Of a DNA stretch of 64,000 nucleotides, positions 20,144-29,495 are shown piece after piece; the stretch's first letter is position 1, and the number at the start of each line of letters is the position of its first letter. The position numbers were made by a program, and so were the translations under genes. The DNA is from [Leptolyngbya] sp. PCC 7376 (GTDB lineage: Bacteria > Cyanobacteriota > Cyanobacteriia > Cyanobacteriales > MRBY01): contig NC_019683.1 in the NCBI RefSeq assembly GCF_000316605.1, forward strand, positions 3,518,036 to 3,582,035, read 5' to 3'. Below the pieces are notes generated by a model. That model was not told where the DNA came from. It worked only from the letters and a program-made list of their open reading frames with translations, and did not search any database.

Positions 20144-21643
20144 CTACGAAGACAAGAAACTTTGGCGGGATGCAAGGCGCGCTTTTCCGGAGGCAACCCA
20201 GTTCTGCAAAAATTCGATTTGCTCCTTCGCCGTCCGAGCAAGAGGAATAATTTGGCTCGCTGCCTCAAGCACATCATCCGTTGTAAAATCACGCTCCTGA
20301 CTGAATCCGAGGTGCATGGCTTCGATTAATGTTTGCTCAATTTCCGCGCCCGAGAAATCAGGTGTTTCATAAGCCAATCGCTTAATATCGTAGCTTTTTA
20401 GATTGTGGGGGCGTAGCCGCGTTAGATGGACATTAAAAATAGCTTCTCGTTCTGTTTGATTGGGTAATCCCACAAAAAAGATTTCATCAAAACGTCCTTT
20501 CCGCAGCATTTCTGGCGGGAGTTGATGAATTTGGTTCGCTGTCGCCACTACAAATACTGGACTTTGTTTTTCCGCAAGCCAAGTAATAAACGTCCCAAAA
20601 ACGCGGCTGGTTGTACCGCCATCTCCTTTGCTATCCGTCCCAGCGAAGGCTTTATCAATTTCGTCGATCCAGAGAATACAGGGAGATAACGCTTCTGCCA
20701 GCTCAATCATTTGCCGAGTTCGAGATTCCGATTCACCGACCAATCCCGCAAATAACCGCCCCACATCGAGACGTAATAACGGTAAATGCCAATGGTGGGC
20801 GATCGCCTTAGCCGTGAGAGACTTTCCCGTACCTTGAATCCCGACAAGCATCAAACCACGGGGATAAGGCAGACCATATTCACGTGCTTTCGGACTAAAT
20901 GCACCACCCCGTCGCAATAACCATTCCTTGAGATTATCGAGACCACCAATATCCGTAATCTCTTCCTTTGCTGGATAAAAATCTAAAATTTGTGTTTGCT
21001 GAATCGATTGACGTTTTTCCGCCAAAATCAATTCGACATCTTCTGTCGTAATCTCTGTTCCCCCTGCCAAAATTTGTGTCAAAACCCGCCGAATCCGCTC
21101 TAGCGATAAACCTTGCGCTGCTCTGACCAATTCATCGATTAATGTGACGCTTAAATTCTGACCAATCGATTGCAATAGTCGTATAATTTCCGCGCGAATT
21201 TCAGTGGCCTCAGGCAAAGGAAATCTAACAATTGTTAGCGTCTCCCGCAGATCTGCCGGAATATTGATATCAGGGGCAATAATGGCAATATTTTTGGGTT
21301 CTGATTTAAGGCGACGGGCTAAATTCCGCAATTTACGGGCAATGGAAATATCTTCTAAAAATCGCTGAAAATCCCGCAGGATAAAAACCCCACCAACATT
21401 ACTGGGTAGTTTCTCGATAAATTCCAGAGCTTGCAACGGATTGCGCTGACCGACTCCCATACAATTCGGATTGTCCTGATAACCATCCACAAAATCCCAT
21501 GTGTACACCGTGCGATTCGGGAAAGTTTTGACGCATTCGGCGATCGCCATTTCAACCCGTTCTTCCTCTAAGGTCGGCACATAGAGTAATGGATAGCAAG
21601 CTCTCAGGAGCAGTACGAATTCTTCACGAAAGGTCATGGGCAT
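20144..21643 (-). CDS. ycf46: AAA+ ATPase Ycf46
   Basis: A 499-residue AAA+ ATPase conserved in cyanobacteria and algal plastids, linked in the literature to inorganic-carbon response. The N-terminal 220 residues are the Ycf46-specific region. The AAA module follows, with Walker A GIQGTGKS (268-275), Walker B ILWIDEID (323-330), sensor-1 VVATAN and an arginine-finger stretch LRKGRFDEIF. The C-terminal lid ends near residue 480. It lies 43 bp downstream of the DUF177 gene on the same strand and is probably co-transcribed with it. Confidence 0.9.
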   Translation of the reverse strand: MPMTFREEFVLLLRACYPLLYVPTLEEERVEMAIAECVKTFPNRTVYTWDFVDGYQDNPNCMGVGQRNPLQALEFIEKLPSNVGGVFILRDFQRFLEDISIARKLRNLARRLKSEPKNIAIIAPDINIPADLRETLTIVRFPLPEATEIRAEIIRLLQSIGQNLSVTLIDELVRAAQGLSLERIRRVLTQILAGGTEITTEDVELILAEKRQSIQQTQILDFYPAKEEITDIGGLDNLKEWLLRRGGAFSPKAREYGLPYPRGLMLVGIQGTGKSLTAKAIAHHWHLPLLRLDVGRLFAGLVGESESRTRQMIELAEALSPCILWIDEIDKAFAGTDSKGDGGTTSRVFGTFITWLAEKQSPVFVVATANQIHQLPPEMLRKGRFDEIFFVGLPNQTEREAIFNVHLTRLRPHNLKSYDIKRLAYETPDFSGAEIEQTLIEAMHLGFSQERDFTTDDVLEAASQIIPLARTAKEQIEFLQNWVASGKARLASRQSFLSS

Positions 21644-21686
21644 TAGGCGATCGCGGGATTTGCTAGAGGGATTAAATAAGAAATAA

Positions 21687-22190
21687 TTAGGATGAAAGCT
21701 GTTGTTTCAGATCAGCCAGCTTTGCCCAACGCGCATCAACTTGTGGCGTTGCGTCATTCTCTGTCGTATCAGCCCCAGCACAATTTTCTGGGTCACAAAC
21801 TTTACGCAATGGCATTTCCAAACAAAATTGCTCATAGAGCCAAGTTTCTGGATTGAAATAGCCATGGGGATCAACTGATTCTTCTAAGTCATCAAGACTC
21901 ACTTCTCGTTCACTGGGGATCACTTCCATCTCATTGGGACTATGCAACCAAATCAACTCAACGGTTTCAACTTGCAGGCGAGTATTGTAATTCTGTAAAC
22001 AACGGTCGCATGCCAAAGTCACAATGGCAGTTGCTTGGGCAGATATTTCTAAATAGTTTTGGCGGTGAGCAACGGTCACAGAACCGCGCACAGGTGTAAG
22101 GGTCTCTAAATCAGCAAGATTTTCGTCTACCGTTAAAACTTCTTGCTGTTGGGGGGCTTTTAATAAACGAGGAATAAATATGGGTTCCAT
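21687..22190 (-). CDS. DUF177 / YceD family protein
   Basis: A 167-residue cytosolic protein with the family's Cys motif TLACDRCLQNYNTRLQVE and a second Cys pair near PLRKVCDPENCAGAD. That is the zinc-ribbon-like arrangement of YceD proteins, which are linked to 23S rRNA and ribosomal protein L32 expression in bacteria and plastids. It is separated from the upstream jag gene by a terminator and is likely read with ycf46. Confidence 0.85.
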   Translation of the reverse strand: MEPIFIPRLLKAPQQQEVLTVDENLADLETLTPVRGSVTVAHRQNYLEISAQATAIVTLACDRCLQNYNTRLQVETVELIWLHSPNEMEVIPSEREVSLDDLEESVDPHGYFNPETWLYEQFCLEMPLRKVCDPENCAGADTTENDATPQVDARWAKLADLKQQLSS

Positions 22191-22245
22191 CGCGTGAAAC
22201 TCCTTGATTTAGAGCATTACAGACCCTATCCTACCGTAAATCCCC

Positions 22246-22273
22246 ATAGAAAAAAGCGGGACATTGCCCGCTT
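22246..22273 (-). terminator. Terminator downstream of jag
   Basis: Read on the minus strand, the stem AAGCGGG / CCCGCTT (22254-22260 and 22267-22273) with a 6-nt loop is followed by a T run. It lies about 40 bp beyond the jag stop and closes the rpmH-to-jag cluster. Confidence 0.85.
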
Positions 22274-22314
22274 CTAAAAATTCAAAACCTAAATTTAAAT
22301 CCGGAGAATCGTCA

Positions 22315-22806
22315 CTACGGGCGTAAACTCACGACTAAATTACGATTAGGTTCTTGACCACGACTTTCGGTATCTAGATTGCCAAATTCTTTAAAGAAGG
22401 TGTGCATTTGGCGGCGTTCAGCAGAAGACAAGTTCTCAATGGCTTCTTCCTCTCCTGTATCTTGTACTCTCGCAGCAACTTCGTTGGCGATCGCCTCTAG
22501 TTCAGACAAACGCTTTTGACGATAATTGCCGATATCCACAGTAAAGGGATGTTGTTCCTCTCTGGGAATACCGTGGTTCAGCGTAATATTCGTGAGATAT
22601 TGCAGCGCATCAATCGTTGTGCCGCGCTCACCGATGACACGCATGATCTGCGCTTCAGACAAATCTTCGTGATTAATCTTTAGCCAGAAGCCGTCGCCCC
22701 CTTCCGCCTCAGGTAAGACTTCAGGTGTTACAGAAGCAGGTAGAGCAATCAGTTGGAGCAGTTCCTCTAACCATTGCTGACCTTGTTGGATTTTGGTTTC
22801 ACTCAT
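22315..22806 (-). CDS. Jag/KhpB RNA-binding protein (KH-R3H)
   Basis: This 163-residue protein sits directly behind yidC (8 bp). It has a KH domain (about 50-110) with the loop GERGTT between helices (VIGERGTTIDALQYL) and a C-terminal R3H domain with LSSAERRQMHTFF (Arg-x3-His). Jag/KhpB proteins bind RNA and are found next to yidC in many bacteria. The N-terminal Jag domain of Firmicutes is missing, as is usual in cyanobacteria. Confidence 0.88.
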   Translation of the reverse strand: MSETKIQQGQQWLEELLQLIALPASVTPEVLPEAEGGDGFWLKINHEDLSEAQIMRVIGERGTTIDALQYLTNITLNHGIPREEQHPFTVDIGNYRQKRLSELEAIANEVAARVQDTGEEEAIENLSSAERRQMHTFFKEFGNLDTESRGQEPNRNLVVSLRP

Positions 22807-22814
22807 GTCCTAAA

Positions 22815-23978
22815 TTATCCTGAAGTCTTTTCTTTACGTTTCGAGCCTTTCTTACGCTCAAAGGGTAATGTCTCACGACCTTTCTTTGCCTTTTCTTCCT
22901 CATCTACCATTTTTTGTAAATTTTCAGGAAGCGGCTCTTTCGTCAAAATAAACGTCTGTACCGTTTGAAAAGCATTGGCGATCGTCATGTACATCAAGAC
23001 ACCAGCAGGAAGAGGGAAGAATAAAAACATTCCCGAGAAAATAAGAGGTGTAACTTTATTCACAGCTTGCTGAGCTTGAGCTTTTTCGTCACCACCAGTC
23101 GCTTTTTGCTGAGTACCACCAGAAATCGTCTGGTTGATATACAAACTAATACCGAAGAAGAGAACCATTCCCAAAATATCCCAGTGGATACCATCTTCAC
23201 CATTAACGCCAATGCGGCCCAAAGCTTCAACAAAAAGAAAACCGCTGTCTGCCGCAATACCAGGAATTGTCACCTGCACCGTTGCATCACCAGTTTCTAA
23301 AGCGACCAAGCTGCCATCATCATTAATCTTGAGGCGTTCTTGACCTTTAGTAACCTCAAAGATGGGCTTGAGGTTATTGTCTGGGTATTCAGCTGCGATG
23401 TTACTGTAAGCTTTGCCTTCTTTGCTCTGCAATGCAAACTGGAACTCTTCACCAACACCCACTTTATTACCTGTCGGCAAAGATAAAGTGATGGGGTAAT
23501 GGACACCGCTATCAAAATAGACATTTTGAGTTTTGACAGTGGTGGGCTGAATCTCCACCTGCTCCATTTTCTCGCCAGGCAGGATTTGAATATTTGCAGT
23601 GTAGTTAATATTCGCAAAAGGTGTACCACGCAATGTTGCGAACAACGCAAACAAAATTGGCATTTGGAGCACAATTGGCAAACAACCAGCTAATGGATTG
23701 CCAAATTCTTTGTAGACCTGCGACATCGCTTCCTGCTGCTTCGCTGGTTCATTTTTGAAACGTTCTTGGATCTCCTTAACGCGTTTCTGCATGAGCGGCT
23801 GCGTAATCTTGGTGCGTCTCATGCTCCGAATTGATTTAGCACTAAGGGGATAAACCGCAAAGCGAATGACGAGGGTGAGCGCGATGATTGCAAAGCCATA
23901 ACTTGGCACAATTCCGTAGAAAAAATCTAGGATTGGCAACATCACATTATTTGATAAAAATCCGATCCCAAAATCCAT
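22815..23978 (-). CDS. yidC: Membrane protein insertase YidC/Oxa1
   Basis: A 387-residue insertase that places membrane proteins, including photosynthetic ones, into the cytoplasmic and thylakoid membranes. Visible parts: a hydrophobic N-terminus, the [21 protein letters not shown] helix with the conserved Arg, a coiled cytoplasmic hairpin ([14 protein letters not shown]), [16 protein letters not shown], a soluble insert of about 130 residues typical of cyanobacterial YidC, then the last two helices with [12 protein letters not shown] and a basic tail (KKGSKRKEK) that can bind ribosomes. Confidence 0.95.
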   Translation of the reverse strand: MDFGIGFLSNNVMLPILDFFYGIVPSYGFAIIALTLVIRFAVYPLSAKSIRSMRRTKITQPLMQKRVKEIQERFKNEPAKQQEAMSQVYKEFGNPLAGCLPIVLQMPILFALFATLRGTPFANINYTANIQILPGEKMEQVEIQPTTVKTQNVYFDSGVHYPITLSLPTGNKVGVGEEFQFALQSKEGKAYSNIAAEYPDNNLKPIFEVTKGQERLKINDDGSLVALETGDATVQVTIPGIAADSGFLFVEALGRIGVNGEDGIHWDILGMVLFFGISLYINQTISGGTQQKATGGDEKAQAQQAVNKVTPLIFSGMFLFFPLPAGVLMYMTIANAFQTVQTFILTKEPLPENLQKMVDEEEKAKKGRETLPFERKKGSKRKEKTSG

Positions 23979-24051
23979 GCTTCTGATTATTTGTCTAACT
24001 GTGAGTTGATAATGCCAGTTTAAGTGTTTTAGTTGCTGTTTTTAAATGGCG

Positions 24052-24100
24052 TATTAAAAAAATAATGGGGAATTACCGTCGTTTAATTCGTAATTCCCCT
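24052..24100 (-). terminator. Strong hairpin between the PH-domain gene and yidC
   Basis: The 10-bp perfect arms GGGGAATTAC (24067-24076) and GTAATTCCCC (24090-24099) enclose a 13-nt loop. On the minus strand the stem is followed by ATTATTTTTTT. It would terminate, attenuate or stabilise the 3' end of the rpmH-rnpA-PH message ahead of yidC. Confidence 0.75.
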
Positions 24101-24136
24101 ACAAGTTATTTGTAATGAATGAGTTTTCACTCAACT

Positions 24137-24535
24137 TTAAATGGCAGTGATTGCCTCAATAGGAACACCTGTACGAGCAGATGCTTTCTGGGCAATGTGA
24201 TCATAAATGTCGCGGAAGTTTGGCATAGCGCGTAGTTCCAAACGGCTACCATCTTGGAGCGTAACAACAAGATCGCCGTAGAGACCAAGACCCCGAGGGA
24301 TCTTCACAACTTTACGGACTTCGCTGTAAATAATATCTGTGCGATCACGGCCATTCCAACCACCTGTCACAGAGATACGGCGGGAAGTAATGCGATACCG
24401 CAACCAAAGTGCACGTACAACAGCTCCAACGGTCAACGGGAGAAAAATCACGGTGAATCCCATCAAAATACTGATGATCAGATCACCAATATGGGGGCCA
24501 CCTTCATAGATAACGTCTTCTTTAATGCCCATCAA
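24137..24535 (-). CDS. Bacterial PH-domain membrane protein
   Basis: A 132-residue protein with two membrane helices near the N-terminus (about 15-45) and a bacterial PH domain of the YdbS/YdbT type after it (RYRITSRRISVTGGW, then YSEVRKVVKIPRGLG). The function is unknown. Its start overlaps the end of rnpA by 14 nt, so translation is probably coupled. It holds the position of this family in the rpmH-rnpA-yidC cluster of other cyanobacteria. Confidence 0.8.
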   Translation of the reverse strand: MMGIKEDVIYEGGPHIGDLIISILMGFTVIFLPLTVGAVVRALWLRYRITSRRISVTGGWNGRDRTDIIYSEVRKVVKIPRGLGLYGDLVVTLQDGSRLELRAMPNFRDIYDHIAQKASARTGVPIEAITAI

Positions 24536-24914
24536 GCACCTCAGCTTTGATCAGTAACTGTTCTAATTCTCGCAAAAAATCTTCATGTTCGCATTCTGCG
24601 GAGCCCGAACGCACAATGATGATCACTTGCCTATGATGCTTCATGCTGGGTAAAAACAGTCTACAGATATGGCGTAAGCGGCGTTTAATCTTGTTGCGAA
24701 CAACGGCTTTTTTACTGACTTTTCGACTGATACTGATCCCAATGTTGGTTGGTTGATCAGCAGGAGTCGACCGATGAACAATTAAAACCAGATGCTTGCC
24801 ATGAAATCGCTTGCCCTGCTTATAAACTGTCCTAAAATCTCGCCAATGTTTAAGCCGATGTGCTTTCGGAAGTCCCACAAAAACCCTGTGAAGGAGACGA
24901 TTTTGTCCCCCCAC
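24522..24914 (-). CDS. rnpA: Ribonuclease P protein component
   Basis: The 130-residue basic protein that assists RNase P RNA in trimming the 5' ends of tRNAs. It has the signature RNKIKRRLRHICRLFL (RNR motif), preceded by NIGISISRKVSKKAV. The N-terminus LPKAHRLKHWRDFRTVYKQGKR is typical. It lies 28 bp after rpmH, the near-universal order. Confidence 0.95.
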   Translation of the reverse strand: MGGQNRLLHRVFVGLPKAHRLKHWRDFRTVYKQGKRFHGKHLVLIVHRSTPADQPTNIGISISRKVSKKAVVRNKIKRRLRHICRLFLPSMKHHRQVIIIVRSGSAECEHEDFLRELEQLLIKAEVLDGH

Positions 24915-24942
24915 TAAAATAAATGATTTTTATTTAGTGCGA

Positions 24943-25080
24943 TTAGACGCTGAGACGATGACGACCTTTCTTACGACGGGCACGGATAACGTTTTTGCCA
25001 GTGTGGCTACGCATGCGAGCGCGAAAACCAGATGTTCTCTTTTGTTTGCGGACTGTACCGCCTAGAGTTCGCTTAGTCAT
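24943..25080 (-). CDS. rpmH: Ribosomal protein L34
   Basis: A 45-residue strongly basic protein that reads [20 protein letters not shown] at the N-terminus and [13 protein letters not shown] at the end. These are the defining features of bacterial L34. It heads the rpmH-rnpA-PH-yidC-jag cluster. An AGGACATCG-type stretch upstream on the minus strand serves as the ribosome site. Confidence 0.97.
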   Translation of the reverse strand: MTKRTLGGTVRKQKRTSGFRARMRSHTGKNVIRARRKKGRHRLSV

Positions 25081-25289
25081 AACTTACGATGTCCTCCTCG
25101 ATTCCTTATGTTTTTTCTTGCGAGATTGCTGTCACTTCCTTGGGTACTTGTGCTTTCTACTCAATAAAAGCGACAGCTAACCATTATACCGATGATGTCA
25201 AGTTCGCCAAAGTTTTTCGTACTTTTTTCTGGTGAAGTCTTGATTGAACTCTTGGCGACAGGATGTAATCGCCCAGATTCATTGGCATT

Positions 25290-26081
25290 TTAAAATTCAA
25301 CGTCGAGGAACCAAGCACCTAGTTTGCTTGGGAATGGGGCACCTTGGGTACGGGCAAAAGCGGTGACGACATACATACCACCGCTGGATGGGTTCTCCAC
25401 TCTGTCGAGGATGATTTCTACTTCGCTTTCTTTCTTTAGGGGCTCAGCAAGGGTGATAAATAGTGAACGGCTACGGGGTTCGTCGGAGTCTACTTCTGCC
25501 TCGTCTTCGATTGCTTCTGCAGAATTGTCGCTAACAGCGTTGGCGATCGCCTCTTGCTCTGCGAGTTCAGCTTGATCAACAAAGACTAAATTGCCGCTCT
25601 CATCAATAACCAATTCGCCACCTGTATTACCTGGGGCAGGAGCAGAAGCGGAAGCATTTTCAATATTGGCAACGGTTTCGCTAGAACTTTGGGTGTTACT
25701 TAAAACTGGAGAAGCGACGGGATCCCACGCAGTATCTTCTGCGATGAGTTCTACTTCTTTGCCATTGACGCGAACACGGATCTTCTCGTCGTTAATCTCG
25801 CCATCAAATTCCTTAGGGAAACTCAGCTCAAAGGTACGGAAATTGTCGGAGATTTTACTCTTTTTGATGTCGAGATAATAACGGTCATTGCGTCCAGCGC
25901 CTGTATTCCACTCAACAGCACATTTCAGGATATCGCCTTGGCGGACGGTACCTCCCCAGTTGATCGTAAATGAGCCGCAGGGCTGTCGAGCTTCAACGGC
26001 TTGGGGAATAATCGCCAATGTAGAGCCAAGTAATGTGGTGGCGATCGCCAAACGAGAGAGTGTGGAGCGGAAGAATTGCAT
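25290..26081 (-). CDS. DUF2808 exported protein
   Basis: A 263-residue exported protein. An N-terminal signal sequence (about 1-31, ending VEA) is followed by a DUF2808-like beta domain. That domain is interrupted by a low-complexity acidic stretch (about 130-205) and resumes with SLFITLAEPLKKESEVEIILDRVENPSSGGMY and a C-terminal GAWFLDVEF. The family is cyanobacterial and of unknown function. The acidic insertion looks longer than in typical members. Confidence 0.75.
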   Translation of the reverse strand: MQFFRSTLSRLAIATTLLGSTLAIIPQAVEARQPCGSFTINWGGTVRQGDILKCAVEWNTGAGRNDRYYLDIKKSKISDNFRTFELSFPKEFDGEINDEKIRVRVNGKEVELIAEDTAWDPVASPVLSNTQSSSETVANIENASASAPAPGNTGGELVIDESGNLVFVDQAELAEQEAIANAVSDNSAEAIEDEAEVDSDEPRSRSLFITLAEPLKKESEVEIILDRVENPSSGGMYVVTAFARTQGAPFPSKLGAWFLDVEF

Positions 26082-26383
26082 ATTAAGGACGACCTTCAGA
26101 ATCTGTTACTGATTGTGACTAAAGTTTGCATTTTCAGCAACTCCCTTGACGAAATCCCGACAAAGAAGTGCCCACGCAACAGAGATTTACAAAAACTGAT
26201 AAGACACATTACAGACAGTCCCCTTCTCCAAAAAGATAGTTCTACACTGCGAACAGGCGGGAAATTTACGGTGCTTTGTGATTGAAAATCCGTGATTCAG
26301 CATCGGTTTTCTGTCGACTGTCACTGAGCTTCTCCACATTATTTTTTCAGTGTTTCAGCTATCGTTTCACTATAGGAGTTTCT
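26082..26383. other. Gap between DUF2808 and pntA1
   Basis: About 300 bp between divergent genes. An in-frame TTG at 26282 would lengthen PntA, but the ATG at 26384 has TAGGAG ahead of it and gives the normal N-terminus. The region presumably carries the divergent promoters. No clear regulatory site was recognised. Confidence 0.5.
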
Positions 26384-27529
26384 ATGAAAATTGCTGTTGC
26401 TAGGGAAAGTGTCCTTGGGGAACACCGAGTAGCACTAACCCCGGATCAGGTTTCTCGTCTCATTAAAAAGGGCTGGGAAATCGTTGTTGAGTCTGGGGCG
26501 GGTAATAATTCCCTCAGTACTGATGATGCATATCAACAAGCAGGGGCAGCTATCGAAGGCGATCGCCAAACGCTTTGGCAGTCGGGCGACATTCTCGTTA
26601 AAGTAGCGCCTCCAACAGCGGAAGAGATTGATCTCATGCCTGAGGGATCGATGTTTGCAAGTTTGTTAAATCCTTTGGGCCAACCGGAAGTTATCCAACA
26701 ATTAGCCAATAAAAAGATTACAGCGTTGGGGATGGAATTGATCCCCCGTACCAGCCGTGCCCAAAGCATGGATGTTTTGTCGTCCCAAGCAGGGGTTGCT
26801 GGTTACAAAGCTGTATTAATGGCAGCGGCAGCACTCCCCAAATTTTTCCCAATGTTAACTACCGCGGCGGGCACAATTCGTCCAGCTAAGGTGTTTATTA
26901 TTGGTGCAGGTGTTGCCGGTCTCCAGGCGATCGCCACAGCCCGTCGTTTGGGCGCTATTGTTGAAGCCTTTGATATTCGCCCTGCAGTCAAGGAAGAAGT
27001 GCAAAGTTTGGGCGCAAAATTCGTTGAAGTTGAATTAAACGAAGAAACAGCCACCGCTGGTGGTTATGCCAAGGAAGTTTCTGAAGACTCCAAGAAAAAG
27101 AGTCAGGAACTGATTGCTAAGCATGTGGCCACAGCAGATGTTGTCATTACCACTGCTCAAGTACCCGGTAGACGCGCCCCTGTCCTCGTGACTGATGCGA
27201 TGATCGCTGAGATGAATCCTGGTTCAATCCTCGTGGATCTTGCGGGAGAACAAGGTGGTAACTGTGAAGGTTGTGTCGCTGGTCGAGAGACGCAAGTTCA
27301 TGGCGCGACAATTATTGCACCAATTAATTTACCGTCGACAGTGTCTGTTCATGCCAGCCAAATGTTCTCTAAGAATATGTCCACGCTGTTGCAACTTTTG
27401 ATCCCCGAAAACGAAATTAATCTCGATTTTGAAGATGACATTATCGATTCGGTTTGTGTCACCCATGCCGGGGAAGTACGCAATGAACGCGTTAAAGGGG
27501 CGATCGCCCAAACAGCGGTGACAGCTTAG
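26384..27529 (+). CDS. pntA: NAD(P) transhydrogenase subunit alpha, part 1
   Basis: 381 residues from the ATG at 26384 (MKIAVARESVLGEHRVALTP). This is the NAD(H)-binding domain I of the proton-translocating transhydrogenase, which links NADH/NADP+ exchange to the membrane potential. The Rossmann motif VFIIGAGVAGLQAIATARRLGA and the mobile-loop region are present. In cyanobacteria the alpha subunit is split into this soluble part and a small membrane part, which follows after 55 bp. Confidence 0.95.
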   Translation: MKIAVARESVLGEHRVALTPDQVSRLIKKGWEIVVESGAGNNSLSTDDAYQQAGAAIEGDRQTLWQSGDILVKVAPPTAEEIDLMPEGSMFASLLNPLGQPEVIQQLANKKITALGMELIPRTSRAQSMDVLSSQAGVAGYKAVLMAAAALPKFFPMLTTAAGTIRPAKVFIIGAGVAGLQAIATARRLGAIVEAFDIRPAVKEEVQSLGAKFVEVELNEETATAGGYAKEVSEDSKKKSQELIAKHVATADVVITTAQVPGRRAPVLVTDAMIAEMNPGSILVDLAGEQGGNCEGCVAGRETQVHGATIIAPINLPSTVSVHASQMFSKNMSTLLQLLIPENEINLDFEDDIIDSVCVTHAGEVRNERVKGAIAQTAVTA

Positions 27530-27584
27530 CCCTTTTCCTAAATCTTAAAAATTTATTCACTAACAACAGGAGTTATTACTGTTC

Positions 27585-27878
27585 ATGACAACAGCAACGC
27601 TACTCAGTAGCCTGTTCGTATTTGTGCTGGCTTCCTTTGTGGGATTTGAAATCATTAATAAAGTCCCACCAACTCTCCACACTCCCCTCATGTCCGGTGC
27701 GAATGCCATTTCTGGTATTGCCGTTGTGGGTGCTCTGCTTGTCTCTGGCGACAACAGCAATCTCAACCTCACCGTCATCCTCGGTCTCATCGCCGTGGTC
27801 TGCGCCACAATCAACGTCGTTGGTGGCTTTCTCGTGACTGACCGGATGCTGCAAATGTTTAAGAAAAAGGAGGCCTAA
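27585..27878 (+). CDS. pntA2: NAD(P) transhydrogenase subunit alpha, part 2 (membrane)
   Basis: A 97-residue protein with three or four membrane helices, equal to the C-terminal membrane domain of E. coli PntA. HTPLMSGANAISGIAVVGAL and a terminal GGFLVTDRMLQMFKKKE are typical. It is three bases from pntB, so translation is coupled. Confidence 0.95.
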   Translation: MTTATLLSSLFVFVLASFVGFEIINKVPPTLHTPLMSGANAISGIAVVGALLVSGDNSNLNLTVILGLIAVVCATINVVGGFLVTDRMLQMFKKKEA

Positions 27879-27881
27879 ACA

Positions 27882-29285
27882 ATGGATAGCGTTTTAGGAA
27901 ATGGTATCGAGCTCAGTTATCTCGTTGCCGCATCTCTGTTTATTCTCGGTCTAAAAAAATTAGGTTCCCCTGCGACTGCCCGGCGCGGTAATCAGTTAGC
28001 CGCAGTGGGAATGCTTCTCGCTGTTGTCGCTACGTTACTCGACCAGCAGGTGCTCAATTACGGCATGATCGCTGGTGGTATTGTCATCGGCTCCATCATT
28101 GGTTTGATCACCGCGAAGAAGGTTGAAATGACCGATATGCCCCAACTGGTGGGTTTGTTTAATGGTCTGGGTGGTGCTGCTTCTGCATTGGTGGCGATCG
28201 CCGAATTCTGGCGGCTATTGACTATTGGTGAAACTATCACCATCACCACAACCGTCACCATTATCTTGGGCGTGTTAATTGGTGGTGTGACCTTAACTGG
28301 TAGCTTTATTGCCTTTGCCAAATTGCAAGGCATTATGCCCGGTCGTCCCGTTATTTTCCCAGCCCAACAACTGATTAACTTCGGGATTTTAGGCGGTTTC
28401 CTCACAGGAAGTGTTTATCTCTTCCTTAACCCAGACCCCAATATTTTCCTCGTCCTTGTTGGGATTTCCCTTTTCCTCGGCGTACTCTTCGTTATCCCTA
28501 TCGGTGGTGGCGATATGCCCGTGGTTATTTCCTTGCTCAACTCCTATTCTGGTTTGGCAGCAAGTGCCGCTGGTTTCGTGGTTGGGAACAACATGCTCAT
28601 CATCGCAGGTGCATTGGTTGGTGCGTCAGGTATTATCCTCACCCAGATTATGTGTAAGGCGATGAACCGCTCCATTACCAATGTCCTCTTTGCCGGATTT
28701 GGTAGTGACAGTGGCACGGCCGTAGCAGGTGGTGCAGGCGCAGATATCGACGGCACAGTAAAGAGCGTTGATGCTGAAGAAAGTGCGATGATGCTCGGTT
28801 ATGCTCGCAACGTTGTCATCATCCCTGGTTACGGTATGGCGGTAGCCCAGGCACAGCACTCCGTTAAAGAATTAGCTGACATGCTCGAAAAAAATGGCGT
28901 TGATGTGAAATATGCCATTCACCCTGTAGCGGGACGGATGCCTGGTCATATGAACGTGCTTCTAGCTGAGGCAAACGTACCTTACAACCAGCTCTATGAC
29001 ATGGATGATATCAATACCCAATTTGATAACACCGATGTCGCATTGGTAATCGGTGCCAATGATGTAGTTAATCCCGCAGCACGCCACGACAAAGGCAGTC
29101 CAATCTACGGAATGCCTATTCTAGAAGTGGATAAAGCAAAGACCACAATTGTGATTAAGCGCAGTATGAATACTGGTTTCTCTGGTGTTCAGAATGAGTT
29201 GTTCTTTAAAGACAAAACCATGATGCTTTTTGGCAGTGCAAAAGACATGGTCGAAAAGATTGCCTCTGAGGTGAAAGAACTTTAA
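27882..29285 (+). CDS. pntB: NAD(P) transhydrogenase subunit beta
   Basis: 467 residues. About eight or nine membrane helices (1-270) form the proton path. Then comes the NADP(H)-binding domain III with VVIIPGYGMAVAQAQHSV, HPVAGRMPGHMNVLLAEA, VIGANDVVNPAA and the terminal VDKAKTTIVIKRSMNTGFSG. All conserved boxes are intact. It is the last gene of the pnt operon and a terminator follows. Confidence 0.97.
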   Translation: MDSVLGNGIELSYLVAASLFILGLKKLGSPATARRGNQLAAVGMLLAVVATLLDQQVLNYGMIAGGIVIGSIIGLITAKKVEMTDMPQLVGLFNGLGGAASALVAIAEFWRLLTIGETITITTTVTIILGVLIGGVTLTGSFIAFAKLQGIMPGRPVIFPAQQLINFGILGGFLTGSVYLFLNPDPNIFLVLVGISLFLGVLFVIPIGGGDMPVVISLLNSYSGLAASAAGFVVGNNMLIIAGALVGASGIILTQIMCKAMNRSITNVLFAGFGSDSGTAVAGGAGADIDGTVKSVDAEESAMMLGYARNVVIIPGYGMAVAQAQHSVKELADMLEKNGVDVKYAIHPVAGRMPGHMNVLLAEANVPYNQLYDMDDINTQFDNTDVALVIGANDVVNPAARHDKGSPIYGMPILEVDKAKTTIVIKRSMNTGFSGVQNELFFKDKTMMLFGSAKDMVEKIASEVKEL

Positions 29286-29310
29286 GTCTCATCTGAAATT
29301 GAATTGTTTA

Positions 29311-29338
29311 AAGGCGTACTCTATGTACGTCTTTTTTG
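29311..29338 (+). terminator. Terminator after pntB
   Basis: The stem GGCGTAC / GTACGTC (29313-29319 and 29325-29331) with a 5-nt loop is followed by six T. It lies about 28 bp past the pntB stop. Confidence 0.85.
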
Positions 29339-29363
29339 TGAGAGGAAATAATAAATAAGCCGA

Positions 29364-29495
29364 TTATTTGCCGCTTACAGTGGGAAACGAACGAGAGGGA
29401 CTGGGCATTAGGTATTCGAGAAGGTAAACATATGCACCGAGGAATGCGGCAAAAATACCAGTGAGTTGTAAAACAGCGATAAGTTGTACAGACAT
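29364..29495 (-). CDS. 43-residue single-helix membrane protein
   Basis: A small ORF reading MSVQLIAVLQLTGIFAAFLG and continuing AYVYLLEYLMPSPSRSFPTVSGK. GGAG lies 11 bases ahead of its ATG. It has one membrane helix (about 3-29) and a polar tail. It resembles the tiny subunits of thylakoid complexes in size and form; an NDH-1 NdhP-type subunit is one possibility, but I do not recognise it with certainty. It runs convergent to pntB. Confidence 0.6.
   Translation of the reverse strand: MSVQLIAVLQLTGIFAAFLGAYVYLLEYLMPSPSRSFPTVSGK

Noticed and set aside
26282-26383. N-terminal extension of PntA from a TTG
   Set aside because: The ATG at 26384 has TAGGAG ahead and gives the normal PntA N-terminus; the extension has no similarity to the family.
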